Of a stretch of DNA of 64,000 nt, positions 54,704 through 63,956 are shown in pieces. The translations under genes and the position numbers were made by a program. The stretch spans positions 124,001 through 188,000 of the forward strand of contig NZ_JAHBCJ010000006.1 of assembly GCF_018390575.1 (NCBI RefSeq). Direction: 5' to 3'. How positions within the stretch are numbered: position 1 is the stretch's first letter; every line of letters starts with the position of its first letter. The notes under the pieces are model-generated. The model was given only the letters and a program-made list of their open reading frames with translations, searched no databases and was not told where the DNA came from. The DNA comes from Bhargavaea massiliensis (GTDB taxonomy: Bacteria; Bacillota; Bacilli; Bacillales_A; Planococcaceae).

Positions 54704-56269
54704 TCAGCTCATGGCTTCCTGCTTGCGAAGTTCGACCCTCATGATCTTGCCTGACGCGGTTTTCGGTAGTTCTTCAATAAATTCAACAGCACGTGGATAT
54801 TTATACGGGGCTGTGACGGTTTTGACGTGTTCCTGAAGAACCTTGACTAGTTCATCTGACGCCTCTTCCGGATTGCGGAGGACGATGTAGGCTTTGACAA
54901 TGCTGCCGCGGTCCGGATCCGGACTTGCGACCACCGCGCATTCCTTTACTGACGGATGCCGGGTCAGTGCGTCCTCCACTTCAAATGGTCCGATTGTATA
55001 GCCGGAGGAGATGATGATGTCATCAGAACGGCCCTCGAACCAGAAATATCCGTCCCCATCCATTTTCGCGCGGTCCCCCGTCACGTAATAATCACCCCGG
55101 AACTGCCGGCTCGTCCGTTCCGGATCGTTCAGGTATTCCTTGAACAGCGCCGGCGTGTCGACATGAACTGCGATATCCCCCACTTCGCCCGCGGCACATG
55201 GCTTTCCGTCCTCGTCGATGATTTCGACGCGGTTGCCCGGGGTCGGCTTCCCCATCGAGCCAGGGCGTGCTTCCATTCCTTTCATCGTGCCGACAAGCAG
55301 CGTGTTTTCCGTCTGCCCGTAACCGTCCCTGACCTCCAGGTTGAATTCACGGCGGAACGTCTCAATCACTTCAATATTCAGGGGCTCACCTGCCGAGACG
55401 GCACTGTGGAGCGAGGACAGGTCATACTTCGCAAGGTTGTCTGTCTTTGCCATCAGCCGGTATTCCGTCGGCGTGCAGCAAAGGACATTCACGCCATATT
55501 CACCGATGAGTTCCAGGTACTTTTTCGGATCAAAACGCCCGTTGTAGACAAAGCCTGTCGAACCACTGCCTAGCGTCGCCAGAAACGGCGACCAGATCCA
55601 CTTCTGCCATCCCGGGCTGGCGGTCGCCCAAACCGTGTCGCCGTCTTCGATGCCGAGCCAGTTGGCGGCGGAGGTCCTCAAATGGGCATAACCCCATCCA
55701 TGGGTATGGACAACTCCCTTCGGTTTTCCTGTTGTGCCGGACGTGTAAGACAGGAAAGCTGTATCGCCGCTCAGGGTTCCGGATGCTGCGAACTTGGCCG
55801 ATGCCTTTTCCATTTCATCCAGCAGCGGAATTCCTTCCTCCGAATCACCGACCATGAACAGTTTGACGCCGTCCATATGAGCGGCTTCTTTGAACTGGTC
55901 CGCAAACGGCGCAAAGGCGATGATTGCTTTGGCTCCGCTGTGCACGAGCCGGTAATCGATATCGGTCGCCCGGAGCATTTCAGAGCTCGGAATCACCACG
56001 ATACCGGCCTTTAGCGCAGCAACATAAACTACATAGGCTTCAATGAGACGCGGCATCATGACAATCACCACATCGCCTTTTTCAATTCCATTGGATGCGA
56101 GCACGTTCGCACAGCGATTTGCACGATCCATTAATTCACGGTAGGTCACTTCGGTTGTTTCCTTGCCGTCTGTCCAAATCAGTGCTTTTCGTGCCGGTTC
56201 ATCGGCATATTTTTCAAATTCCGAAGCCAGATTATACCTCTCCGGAGCCAGCAGGTCTGCTCTTCTCAT
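54704..56269 (-). CDS. Acyl-CoA synthetase (ANL family, medium/short chain)
   Basis: A 521-residue AMP-forming ligase: P-loop LSYTSGTTGKPKGVVHTHGW, the A5 region VRDGYGQTENTLLVG, A7 DYYVTGDRAKMDGDGYFWFE, hinge GRSDDIIISSGYTIGPFEVE and catalytic lysine in PKTASGKIMRVELR. It activates a carboxylic acid to acyl-CoA. Length and motifs resemble B. subtilis YtcI and medium-chain/branched acid synthetases; the exact acid is uncertain. Monocistronic, next to the sspA-type gene. Confidence 0.85.
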   Translation of the reverse strand: MRRADLLAPERYNLASEFEKYADEPARKALIWTDGKETTEVTYRELMDRANRCANVLASNGIEKGDVVIVMMPRLIEAYVVYVAALKAGIVVIPSSEMLRATDIDYRLVHSGAKAIIAFAPFADQFKEAAHMDGVKLFMVGDSEEGIPLLDEMEKASAKFAASGTLSGDTAFLSYTSGTTGKPKGVVHTHGWGYAHLRTSAANWLGIEDGDTVWATASPGWQKWIWSPFLATLGSGSTGFVYNGRFDPKKYLELIGEYGVNVLCCTPTEYRLMAKTDNLAKYDLSSLHSAVSAGEPLNIEVIETFRREFNLEVRDGYGQTENTLLVGTMKGMEARPGSMGKPTPGNRVEIIDEDGKPCAAGEVGDIAVHVDTPALFKEYLNDPERTSRQFRGDYYVTGDRAKMDGDGYFWFEGRSDDIIISSGYTIGPFEVEDALTRHPSVKECAVVASPDPDRGSIVKAYIVLRNPEEASDELVKVLQEHVKTVTAPYKYPRAVEFIEELPKTASGKIMRVELRKQEAMS

Positions 56270-56414
56270 GCCCAGTCACCCCTTTTCATATTCACCTCCG
56301 ATTATACGCCTAACATTTCGCCGTTTCAAAATAGATTTCGTTTTCAGACGATAACAGGTCCTGAGGATAGACCGTGGCAAATGAAGCACACTTTATGTAA
56401 AACGGTAAGCAGAA

Positions 56415-56448
56415 ATTTAAAGACCGCCCGTCACTTGGACGGGCGGCC
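56415..56448 (-). terminator. Terminator of the spore protein gene
   Basis: GACCGCCCGTC (56422-56432) and GACGGGCGGCC (56438-56448) with a five-base loop; the minus strand continues TTTAAATTTC. Confidence 0.75.
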
Positions 56449-56458
56449 TTCGCTTGCA

Positions 56459-56665
56459 TTATTGTTGGCCTTTCATCTGCTGCTGTGCCATCGAAACCAA
56501 ACGCTTGGTGATTTCTCCGCCAACGGAACCGTTGGCACGCGATGTTGCGTCGGCACCCAGCTGAACTCCGAATTCCTGAGCGATTTCGTACTTCATCTGG
56601 TCAAGCGCTTGGCGGACACCAGGTACGAGAAGCTGGTTCGAGTTGTTGCTGTTGTTGTTTGCCAT
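56459..56665 (-). CDS. sspA: Alpha/beta-type small acid-soluble spore protein
   Basis: A 68-residue DNA-binding spore protein. [20 protein letters not shown], the germination-protease site around AQEFGVQL, and the C-terminal [20 protein letters not shown] are diagnostic. It coats spore DNA and turns it to an A-like form, giving UV resistance, and supplies amino acids after germination. It is direct evidence that the organism makes endospores. AAGGAGG precedes the ATG. Its paralogue letter is uncertain. Confidence 0.95.
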   Translation of the reverse strand: MANNNSNNSNQLLVPGVRQALDQMKYEIAQEFGVQLGADATSRANGSVGGEITKRLVSMAQQQMKGQQ

Positions 56666-56711
56666 GATGTATCACCTCCTTGTGCACATAGAATGTGCCG
56701 GAGGCGGATTA

Positions 56712-56741
56712 TCATACGGCCGGATCTCTGGAAATTTATTC
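56712..56741 (-). promoter_or_regulatory. Possible SigG-type promoter of the spore protein gene
   Basis: On the minus strand GAATA (56741-56737) fits the SigG -35 GHATR; after an 18-base spacer CGTATGA (56718-56712) partly fits the -10 CATNHTA. Two mismatches keep this tentative. Confidence 0.3.
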
Positions 56742-56745
56742 CGGA

Positions 56746-57951
56746 TTACAGAAGGTCTGAAAACGGATCTTCTTCTTTTTTCAACGGCAGTTCGGTGATT
56801 TCCCGCTCGGCTATGGCTTTTTCGATCATCCCTCCGAAATCCGCCTTGCCTTCATAATAAATGACTTTATCCGTTTTCGGCTTGGTGGCCGGGTTTGCGG
56901 GCGTGAAGATGGTACAGCAGTCCTCAAACGGGCGGATCGAGGTTTCATATGTGCCGATCTTTTCAGCGATACTGATGATATCCAGTTTATCCATCGCAAT
57001 GAGCGGACGGAGTACCGGAGTCGATGTCACTTCATTGATGGCACTCAGGCTGTCGAGCGTCTGGCTGGCGACCTGGCCCAGGCTTTCTCCGGTGACAATC
57101 GCTTTCGCACCTATTTCTTCCCGGACCCGGTCGGCAATTTTCATCATCAAGCGCCTCGTCGTCGTCATTGTGAGCGCTGATGGAACCGTATCCTGAATTG
57201 CCTGCTGGATTTCGGTGAAATGGATCGTATGCATGCGGATCTTTGAGCCGAATGCGCTCAGCCGTTCCGCAAGTTCCACGACTTTCTGCTTGGACTGCTC
57301 GCTCGTAAACGGCGGACTGTGGAAGTGGATGACATCCAGTTTCAGGCCCCGCTTCATCATTAAATAGCCGGCGACCGGGCTGTCAATTCCCCCCGAAAGC
57401 ATCAGGAGCGCATGGCCATTGGATCCCGCCGGAAGACCGCCGGCTCCCTGGATGGTTTTCGTGGAGAGATAAGCTCCATCCTCACGGATATCGACAAGAA
57501 GGCGGATCTCAGGATTTTTCATCTTGACGACCAGATCCGGGAAGAGCGGGAGCAGGTGGCCGCCCAATTCCTGCTGAAGCTCAATCGTCTTCAGCGGGAA
57601 GGTTTTGTCCGCGCGCCGGACTTCAACCTTGAACGTCTTGCCTTCCGTCTCCATGACCGACAGAATCCGTTCGGCGGTTTCCTTGATTGTATCGAGATCG
57701 GCCTTGCAGCGCACAGCCGGGCTGAAGGACTGGATGCCGAACACATCGGACAGGCGCTTTAGAGCCTCTTCAATTTCCTGTCCTTCTTCCGCGAACAGAT
57801 ACATCCGGTCATGTTCCGACTTCACCTTGACCGTCGGCAGATCTTTCATGATTCGGCGGATATTGTCTCTCAGCTTGCGGATAAATACGTTCCGGTTTTT
57901 CCCTTTCAGCGAAAGTTCCCCGTAACGGATCATGATTTCGTGGTACATCAT
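56746..57951 (-). CDS. thiI: tRNA sulfurtransferase ThiI
   Basis: A 401-residue enzyme: ferredoxin-like and THUMP domains (residues 1-165), PP-loop ATPase with MLSGGIDSPVAGYLMMKRG. It makes 4-thiouridine in tRNA, and in many bacteria also supports thiamine synthesis. It has no C-terminal rhodanese domain, the Bacillus form, so sulfur is expected to come directly from the adjacent NifZ desulfurase, whose stop codon lies eight bases upstream. Confidence 0.95.
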   Translation of the reverse strand: MMYHEIMIRYGELSLKGKNRNVFIRKLRDNIRRIMKDLPTVKVKSEHDRMYLFAEEGQEIEEALKRLSDVFGIQSFSPAVRCKADLDTIKETAERILSVMETEGKTFKVEVRRADKTFPLKTIELQQELGGHLLPLFPDLVVKMKNPEIRLLVDIREDGAYLSTKTIQGAGGLPAGSNGHALLMLSGGIDSPVAGYLMMKRGLKLDVIHFHSPPFTSEQSKQKVVELAERLSAFGSKIRMHTIHFTEIQQAIQDTVPSALTMTTTRRLMMKIADRVREEIGAKAIVTGESLGQVASQTLDSLSAINEVTSTPVLRPLIAMDKLDIISIAEKIGTYETSIRPFEDCCTIFTPANPATKPKTDKVIYYEGKADFGGMIEKAIAEREITELPLKKEEDPFSDLL

Positions 57952-57958
57952 ATTCGGA

Positions 57959-59086
57959 TCAAACCCTTTCTATCGTTTCCATGAATGAGGTGAATGCTTT
58001 TTTGAATTGATCAATCTCCCCTGCCGAGTTCATCCGCCCGAAACTGATTCGGATCACGCCATGGCGGTATTGATCGGGAACACCCATCGCCTGGAGGACG
58101 TGGCTTTCCTTGCGGCTTCTCGAAGAGCATGCGCTTGATGTGGACACATAGATCTCCTGTTCCTGAAGAGCATTGACGGCAATTTCTCCTTTGATGCCAC
58201 GGATGGCGACGGAGAGGATATGGGGTGCATTATTCTCAGCGCCGAGTACCATCAACTTGTCAAAGGTCGCGAAATAGCGTACAAGGTCATTTCTCCACTC
58301 CTCATAAGGCGCGAGATCCCGTTCCTCCATGGCCAGGCGCATCGCCTTGGCCAGTGCCGTTGCGTGCGCGACCGGTACTGTGCCGCTTCTGAAACCTTCC
58401 TGCTGGCCGCCCCCGAAAAGAATCGGTTCTAAAGCATGCCTTTTTTTCAGTATCAGAGCGCCGGATCCCTCGATGCCGTGGATTTTATGGGCAGACAGGG
58501 ATATGGCATCGGGACCGTTTACATTAACCGGAATAGGAATTTTCCCGAAGCTTTGTACCGTATCAGAATGAAAAATGGCTCGCGTTCCTGCCCGGATGAT
58601 CCTCCCCGCTTCCTCAAGCGGCTGAATGGCGCCGGTTTCATTGTTGACGTGCATGATGGAGACGACGGACGTGTCCGGCGTGAGTTTCCTGTCCAGATCG
58701 GCAAGGTCGATCACCCCGTCGCGTCCCACATGGACAGTGTCGACCTCAAACCCTTCCGCTTCCAGTTGCGGAAGGGACTGCAAAACGGCCGGGTGCTCGA
58801 TAGCCGATACGAGAACTTTTTTTCCGTGGCTGCGGTTGCCGCGCGCCAGTCCGAAAAGAGCCAGATTATCGGCTTCCGTTCCTCCTGAAGTGAAGACAAC
58901 CTTGCCGCCCGGCATGCCCGCAAGCTCGGCCACCTGTTCGCTTGCCCGCCCGAGCAGGCGGTCAGCCTCGATACCAAGCCTGTGCAGCGACGAGGGATTG
59001 GCGAAAAACGCCTTTGATGATTTGATGAATGTATCCAGTACCCGGTCATCAGGCATGGTCGTCGCACTGTTGTCGAAATAAATCAT
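57959..59086 (-). CDS. nifZ: Cysteine desulfurase (NifZ/IscS family)
   Basis: A 375-residue PLP enzyme: YFDNSATTMPDDRVLDTF start, PLP lysine in SLSAHKIHGIEGSGAL, and the active cysteine in VSTSSACSSRSRKESHVL. It moves sulfur from cysteine to a persulfide. Linkage to thiI shows it is the specialised partner for 4-thiouridine rather than a general Fe-S enzyme. Confidence 0.93.
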   Translation of the reverse strand: MIYFDNSATTMPDDRVLDTFIKSSKAFFANPSSLHRLGIEADRLLGRASEQVAELAGMPGGKVVFTSGGTEADNLALFGLARGNRSHGKKVLVSAIEHPAVLQSLPQLEAEGFEVDTVHVGRDGVIDLADLDRKLTPDTSVVSIMHVNNETGAIQPLEEAGRIIRAGTRAIFHSDTVQSFGKIPIPVNVNGPDAISLSAHKIHGIEGSGALILKKRHALEPILFGGGQQEGFRSGTVPVAHATALAKAMRLAMEERDLAPYEEWRNDLVRYFATFDKLMVLGAENNAPHILSVAIRGIKGEIAVNALQEQEIYVSTSSACSSRSRKESHVLQAMGVPDQYRHGVIRISFGRMNSAGEIDQFKKAFTSFMETIERV

Positions 59087-59163
59087 GATGCATGCTTCCT
59101 TTCCGAACGAAAGCCACCGTCACAAGACTGTGAGGTGGCTGATTCCCTGACTTATTATGTACG

Positions 59164-60852
59164 TCAGACTTCCTGTTTGACAAGTACTTCGATTTTTTTG
59201 AGGGCACCCGGTTCCGCAGCCTCTACGGCGGAGGCCGCATCTTCCAGCGCCTTGCCGTAGCGGCACTGGTGAAATGCCTCTTCGGCTTCTGCCAGCTGCT
59301 CATCGATTGCAGGGTTTGAGCGGTAACGGTTGCCATACTGGATCAGGCGTTCAATCAGATCAACGTTTTCCAGCATCTCATCCGCCTTCTGGGATACCTC
59401 ATGAATGTAGCCTTCCGCTTTTGCAAGGCTTTCATTCACAAGCGACATATTCAGCGGCATCTCCTGAAGATTGCGGCTGACGATAAACAGCTGCTCCTCA
59501 GCTTCTTCAAGACGAACGTCCATGTCTTCCGGGATACCAGGCGTATTCGCCTTGAAAAGCTGCCGGTCCGTTTCCTGGAGGATTCTGCCGAGTTCAGACA
59601 GCCGCGCGCGCGCCTCCGTTTCGTTGATGCGCAGTTCTTTCAGGCGGTCGGAGAAACGGCCCTGCTCGTCCAGCAATTGTCTTGACTCTTCGTCAATCGC
59701 CTTCAGCTCTTCCTCAAGTACAGAAGATGCGGACTGCCCGGCATTGATCCGGTCCGTCAGCAAGCCAAAGCGTTTTTCCAGTCCGGACACCTGTTCCAGG
59801 GCCGCTTCGGGAATCGCCGCTTCCTTCTCGCTGAGCCGATAGTTCTGCTGGACAAAACGGGCTTCGTCCGCGGTGCTTCTCGTGAAGGCGCTCAGCTCGC
59901 CGAGGTTTGCGGCGATCTCTGCATGATTTTCTTCAACATAATGGCGGGCGTACACTTCCCGCTCCAGATTGTCGTAAAAACCGTTGATCTCTTCTTCCAG
60001 GGAAGCGGTGCGCTCCTTGACTTCGGCCACTTCCAGCGCTTCAAGCGCGGCTTTCAGGTCATCCAGCTCGCGGTCGATTTCAGCAAGGCGTTCCTCCATT
60101 TTCAGATGCCCGATGTAGTAGCCACCGTCCTCCATCTCACGGATGCCTGCGCGCAATTCCCTAAGTGACTGTGGAATCTTCGTCTGGATTTCCGTCAGGA
60201 GTACCGGCACATCTTCAATTAGCGCAAACGTCTCTTTGGCTTCGTCGGAAAGACCAAGTACAGTCTCTCGGGCTTTCAGGTAATTCCCCGCCGCTGTAAG
60301 CTCATCATACTCTTCAAAACGGGGATTGATCGCCTCAAGACGCTTTTCAAGCCGGCCAATGGCGTTTCCGAACGAGTGCTGGTGGGCAAGAAGGCTTTTG
60401 CGCGCAGCTTTATGACGCTTTTTCAGCTCTTCCATTTCCACGCGGTTCAGCTCTTCACTGCCGATCAGTTCATCCAGTTCTTCAAGAATCCGGTTCATCT
60501 CTCCGTCGGCATAGGCAATTTTCGACTCGATCTCTTTTTCAATCTCCGTCGCCTTGCCAAACCGGAGCCGGTCGACAGCTTCTTCCGCATCAAAAAGGAG
60601 GTTGTCGATCGCCGGCATGTGGTCGTCCATGACTTCCGTCCAGCTGCTGCGCCAGCGCTCGAACATCTCCTCCGTCTCTCCGTTCATATTCAGCTGCTTC
60701 ACTTTTGTCAGTTCCTCAAGGATCGGCTTATGCTGGATCTGCAGCTTCTCTACTTCCAGCTTATTGATGACGGCTGTATGCTTTCGCCTCATAATAAAGG
60801 CGACGATGATCAAAGCAATGAGAATGATAATGCCAATGATGATGTACTTCAT
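59164..60852 (-). CDS. ezrA: Septation ring formation regulator EzrA
   Basis: A 562-residue protein with one N-terminal membrane helix (KYIIIGIIILIALIIVAFIM) and a long series of spectrin-like coiled-coil bundles up to the C-terminus. EzrA binds FtsZ and helps place and recycle the division ring. The second of two consecutive ATG codons is used because GGGGGA lies five bases before it. Confidence 0.94.
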   Translation of the reverse strand: MKYIIIGIIILIALIIVAFIMRRKHTAVINKLEVEKLQIQHKPILEELTKVKQLNMNGETEEMFERWRSSWTEVMDDHMPAIDNLLFDAEEAVDRLRFGKATEIEKEIESKIAYADGEMNRILEELDELIGSEELNRVEMEELKKRHKAARKSLLAHQHSFGNAIGRLEKRLEAINPRFEEYDELTAAGNYLKARETVLGLSDEAKETFALIEDVPVLLTEIQTKIPQSLRELRAGIREMEDGGYYIGHLKMEERLAEIDRELDDLKAALEALEVAEVKERTASLEEEINGFYDNLEREVYARHYVEENHAEIAANLGELSAFTRSTADEARFVQQNYRLSEKEAAIPEAALEQVSGLEKRFGLLTDRINAGQSASSVLEEELKAIDEESRQLLDEQGRFSDRLKELRINETEARARLSELGRILQETDRQLFKANTPGIPEDMDVRLEEAEEQLFIVSRNLQEMPLNMSLVNESLAKAEGYIHEVSQKADEMLENVDLIERLIQYGNRYRSNPAIDEQLAEAEEAFHQCRYGKALEDAASAVEAAEPGALKKIEVLVKQEV

Positions 60853-61010
60853 CATAGTCCCCCTGTTCCAAAATCACTGTAAACGCTGTATTATCCTATA
60901 TAGTATCATGTTTCACGGTTTTATGCCGTTGTTTTTCGCAAGAAATTGCATGATTCGCCATCATTCATCAGACATCACAGGGAACCTTTCCCTGAAAGGA
61001 GAGATTGACC

Positions 61011-61499
61011 GTGTTTACTCAACAACAATATGAAGGAACACTGCAGGAAAAGTATGATCTTCTGGGCAAGCAGCTGAATGCACTGCTCGAAGGAGAAACG
61101 AATGTCATGGCGAACCTCGCCAATGCCTCTGCACTCCTTAACCAATTTCTCGATCGCGTCAATTGGGTCGGATTCTACCTGATGGACGGTGAGGACGAGC
61201 TCGTGCTCGGTCCTTTCCAAGGGCTGCCGGCATGTGTCCGGATTCCGCTCGGCAAAGGGGTTTGCGGCACAGCCGCGCTGGAACGGAAAACTCAGCTGGT
61301 GGAAGACGTCCATGCCTTCCCGGGGCACATCGCATGTGATGCCGCTTCGCGCTCCGAAGTGGTCGTGCCGATCGTCTTGGATGGCCGAGTTTTCGGCGTC
61401 CTGGACATCGACAGCCCGGAGCTTGCGCGCTTCTCCGAAGAGGACGCGCGAGGGCTGGAAAAGTTCGTTGAAGTGCTGGTGAACCATCTCAAATCATGA
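61011..61499 (+). CDS. msrC: GAF-domain free methionine-(R)-sulfoxide reductase
   Basis: A 162-residue GAF protein of the fRMsr/YtsP group. Three family cysteines are present in GLPACVRIPLGKGVCGTAAL and GHIACDAASRSEVVVPI. It reduces free methionine-R-sulfoxide. The GTG at 61011 has AAGGAG nine bases upstream; the TTG at 61005 is too close. It is convergent with megL, another sulfur amino-acid gene. Confidence 0.9.
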   Translation: MFTQQQYEGTLQEKYDLLGKQLNALLEGETNVMANLANASALLNQFLDRVNWVGFYLMDGEDELVLGPFQGLPACVRIPLGKGVCGTAALERKTQLVEDVHAFPGHIACDAASRSEVVVPIVLDGRVFGVLDIDSPELARFSEEDARGLEKFVEVLVNHLKS

Positions 61500-61520
61500 T
61501 TCCGGCCCGTTTCCATCACA

Positions 61521-61560
61521 AAACAGGGCAGCCGGCCTTTCGCCGTGCTGCCCTGTTTTA
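61521..61560. terminator. Bidirectional terminator between msrC and megL
   Basis: AAAACAGGGCAGC (61521-61533) and GCTGCCCTGTTTT (61548-61560) pair perfectly with T-rich flanks. Confidence 0.85.
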
Positions 61561-61568
61561 CATGGGAA

Positions 61569-62783
61569 TTATTCAGTTGCAGCCGCAGCTCTCCTTTTCT
61601 TGAGTGCGGCAAACGCGGCATCGAAATCAGCAATGATGTCATCCGGGTGTTCCAGTCCCGCGGAAAAGCGGATCATCGAGTCGGTGATGCCCATTGCCTG
61701 CCGTTCGTCAGCCGGCACCGCTGAGTGGGTCATCGTGGCAGGATGCTGGATCAGTGACTCGGCATCCCCCAGGCTCACCGCCAGCTTAACAAGCCGCAGT
61801 TCATTAAGTAAAATCCGGGTTTCTTCCAGGCAGCCGTCAAGCGTGAAGGAAAAGATGCCGCCTCCGGCAGTCATTTGCCGTTTGGCGATTTCGGCGTCCG
61901 GATTATTTTCATCAAACGGATAATGGACCTCCCTCACCGCAGGAACTGTTTTCAGGTAATTGAGGACGGCCTCCGCGTTGGAGCAGTGGCGCTCCATCCG
62001 GACGGCAAGCGTCTTGAGTCCGCGGATCATGAGCCATGCATCAAATGGGGAGACGATCCCCCCGAAGTCTTTCTGAACGGTCATCCGGATCCGGCCGATC
62101 TCCTCCTCGTCAGCACCGACCAGAAGGCCCGCAATCACATCACCGTGACCATTGATATACTTGGTTGCGCTGTGAAGGACAAAATCCGCGCCGAGTTCGA
62201 TCGGATTTTGGAAATACGGTGAGCAGAAGGTGTTATCAACAATGACTTTGAGGCCGTGGCGCCGGGCGACACTGACGGCCGCGCGGATATCGGCCACTTC
62301 CATCGTTGGATTGACCGGTGTCTCGATGTAAATGACTCTCGTTTCCGGCGTGACCTGGCGCTCGATCTCTGCTTCCGTCCTCATCGGAATCAAGTTGTGC
62401 GTGATGCCGTATTTCTCTTTCAGGATATTCAGCAGGCCGAATGTACAGCCGTAGATTCCCCTTGTGCAAAGTATATGGTCGCCTGCCTTCGTGGCATGTA
62501 CGAGGACGGCGCTGACTGCCGCCATGCCCGAACCGAACGCAAGAGCGCCCGCCCCTTTTTCCAAAGCGGCAATACGTTCCTCCAATACCCTGACGGTAGG
62601 ATTCGTCAGCCTGGAATAAATATTGCCCGCTTCTTCCCCGGCAAACCGGGCCGCCCCGGAAGCTGCATCAGGGAAAACATAGGTGGAGGTCTGATAAAGC
62701 GGAACCGCCAAACTGTCCTGGTGGTCGTGCGGATCATGGCCTTCGTGAATGATGAGTGTATCCCGGTGGACCTTCTTTTCCAT
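61569..62783 (-). CDS. megL: Methionine gamma-lyase (Cys/Met metabolism PLP enzyme)
   Basis: A 404-residue gamma-family PLP enzyme. PLP lysine in HSATKYINGHGDVIAG, the substrate region IYSRLTNPTVRVLEERIAAL, and GIYGCTFGLLN with the Cys that marks methionine gamma-lyases; QHPATMTHS is also typical. It splits methionine to methanethiol, ammonia and 2-oxobutyrate. Cystathionine lyase activity cannot be excluded. GAGGAGGGG precedes the ATG at 62783, and a perfect cre site is just upstream. Confidence 0.85.
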   Translation of the reverse strand: MEKKVHRDTLIIHEGHDPHDHQDSLAVPLYQTSTYVFPDAASGAARFAGEEAGNIYSRLTNPTVRVLEERIAALEKGAGALAFGSGMAAVSAVLVHATKAGDHILCTRGIYGCTFGLLNILKEKYGITHNLIPMRTEAEIERQVTPETRVIYIETPVNPTMEVADIRAAVSVARRHGLKVIVDNTFCSPYFQNPIELGADFVLHSATKYINGHGDVIAGLLVGADEEEIGRIRMTVQKDFGGIVSPFDAWLMIRGLKTLAVRMERHCSNAEAVLNYLKTVPAVREVHYPFDENNPDAEIAKRQMTAGGGIFSFTLDGCLEETRILLNELRLVKLAVSLGDAESLIQHPATMTHSAVPADERQAMGITDSMIRFSAGLEHPDDIIADFDAAFAALKKRRAAAATE

Positions 62784-62800
62784 CGTTGCCCCTCCTCTTT

Positions 62801-62814
62801 TGAAAGCGCTATCA
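62801..62814. promoter_or_regulatory. cre (CcpA) site in the megL promoter region
   Basis: TGAAAGCGCTATCA fits the cre consensus TGWNANCGNTNWCA at every position. It starts ten bases after the likely megL -10 and ends 18 bases before the start codon, a repression position. Confidence 0.7.
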
Positions 62815-62823
62815 TTTACTGCT

Positions 62824-62829
62824 ATTATA
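62824..62829 (-). promoter_or_regulatory. -10 element of the megL promoter
   Basis: A perfect TATAAT on the minus strand. The -35 position (17 bases upstream) reads TTTCCT, which is weak. Confidence 0.5.
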
Positions 62830-62864
62830 TCTTTATAGTCCCAAAAAGGAAACCATCCTTGTTC

Positions 62865-62893
62865 TTGACTTCCACCTACCCGCAGGGTATGAT
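62865..62893 (+). promoter_or_regulatory. Promoter of rpsD
   Basis: TTGACT (62865-62870), a 17-base spacer and TATGAT (62888-62893), near consensus. Confidence 0.75.
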
Positions 62894-62899
62894 AGTCGT

Positions 62900-63195
62900 T
62901 GTGTAAAATAAACGCAGCAGTTGTGTGAGCAGGGCTGTTCATTTTATCCCTTTACCGAAAAGCCCAAGGCGGCTGCTAAGAGGTGACACGCATAAGAGTG
63001 GGCGACAGAGCGAATCTTGATTCGCGGCGCAGCACGGCTTATGACCCGAACCTCTGCCGCCTGGAGCTGGACAATGTCCGGGTAAACGGTGCATCGCGTA
63101 ACCCTTGGCTGCTGGGGCGAAGGTGCAAGATGATGAAATGGCACCGTGTTTGAACACATCTGGTTTTTATTTTACTCAAAATAAAACCAACTTAA
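62900..63195 (+). promoter_or_regulatory. Probable S4 autoregulatory leader of rpsD
   Basis: Nearly 300 untranslated bases between promoter and rpsD, GC-rich and full of pairing possibilities. In B. subtilis S4 binds the rpsD leader to repress translation. Position and length agree, but I have not matched the known pseudoknot element by element. Confidence 0.55.
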
Positions 63196-63210
63196 GAGGA
63201 GGAGTCATCC

Positions 63211-63813
63211 ATGGCTCGCTACACAGGTCCATCTTGGAAAATCTCCCGCCGCCTCGGTATTTCCCTGAGCGGTACGGGCAAAGAACTCGAAAAACGTCCT
63301 TACGCTCCAGGCCCGCACGGCCCGAACCAGCGTAAAAAACTCTCGGAATACGGCATGCAGCTTCAAGAGAAGCAAAAACTCCGTCACATGTACGGTGTCA
63401 ACGAGCGCCAATTCCACACACTGTTCCTCCGTGCAGGCAAAATGCCTGGTAAGCACGGCGAAAACTTCATGATCCTGCTTGAAACGCGCCTCGACAACGT
63501 CGTGTACCGCATGGGCCTTGCCCGCACACGCCGCCAGGCACGCCAGCTCGTCAACCACGGCCACGTCCTCGTTGACGGCAAGCGCGTCGACATCCCGTCG
63601 TACCGCGTAGCGCCTGGCCAGGAAATCGCACTCCGCGAGCGTTCCCAGAACCTGTCGGCTGTCAACGAAGCGATCGAAGCGACAAACTTCGTTCCTGACT
63701 ACGTGACATTCGATGCGGAAGCGAAGAAAGGCACATTCGTCCGCCTTCCTGAGCGCAGCGAACTCGCTGCAGAGATCAACGAAGCGCTGATCGTTGAATT
63801 CTACAACCGCTAA
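63211..63813 (+). CDS. rpsD: 30S ribosomal protein S4
   Basis: A 200-residue S4: [20 protein letters not shown], the [19 protein letters not shown]-like block and the S4 RNA-binding domain [20 protein letters not shown]. Primary 16S rRNA binder in small-subunit assembly. The zinc-binding cysteines found in some S4 proteins are absent. Codon use looks strongly biased, fitting high expression. AGAGGAGGAG precedes the ATG. Confidence 0.98.
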   Translation: MARYTGPSWKISRRLGISLSGTGKELEKRPYAPGPHGPNQRKKLSEYGMQLQEKQKLRHMYGVNERQFHTLFLRAGKMPGKHGENFMILLETRLDNVVYRMGLARTRRQARQLVNHGHVLVDGKRVDIPSYRVAPGQEIALRERSQNLSAVNEAIEATNFVPDYVTFDAEAKKGTFVRLPERSELAAEINEALIVEFYNR

Positions 63814-63827
63814 TCAGCTTTTACAGA

Positions 63828-63870
63828 CTGCAGACAAAGTGAGGTCCTCCTCCTTGTCTGCAGTTTTTTT
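63828..63870 (+). terminator. Terminator of rpsD
   Basis: CTGCAGACAA (63828-63837) and TTGTCTGCAG (63854-63863), with further pairing inside, followed by TTTTTTTG. Confidence 0.85.
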
Positions 63871-63956
63871 GTGTTTGCATTTAATGATGAAAAAAGGTTT
63901 CTGTTTTCGAAACCACAGGAAGCGATGTCTAAATTCTATGCAGTAAAAAATCCTTC

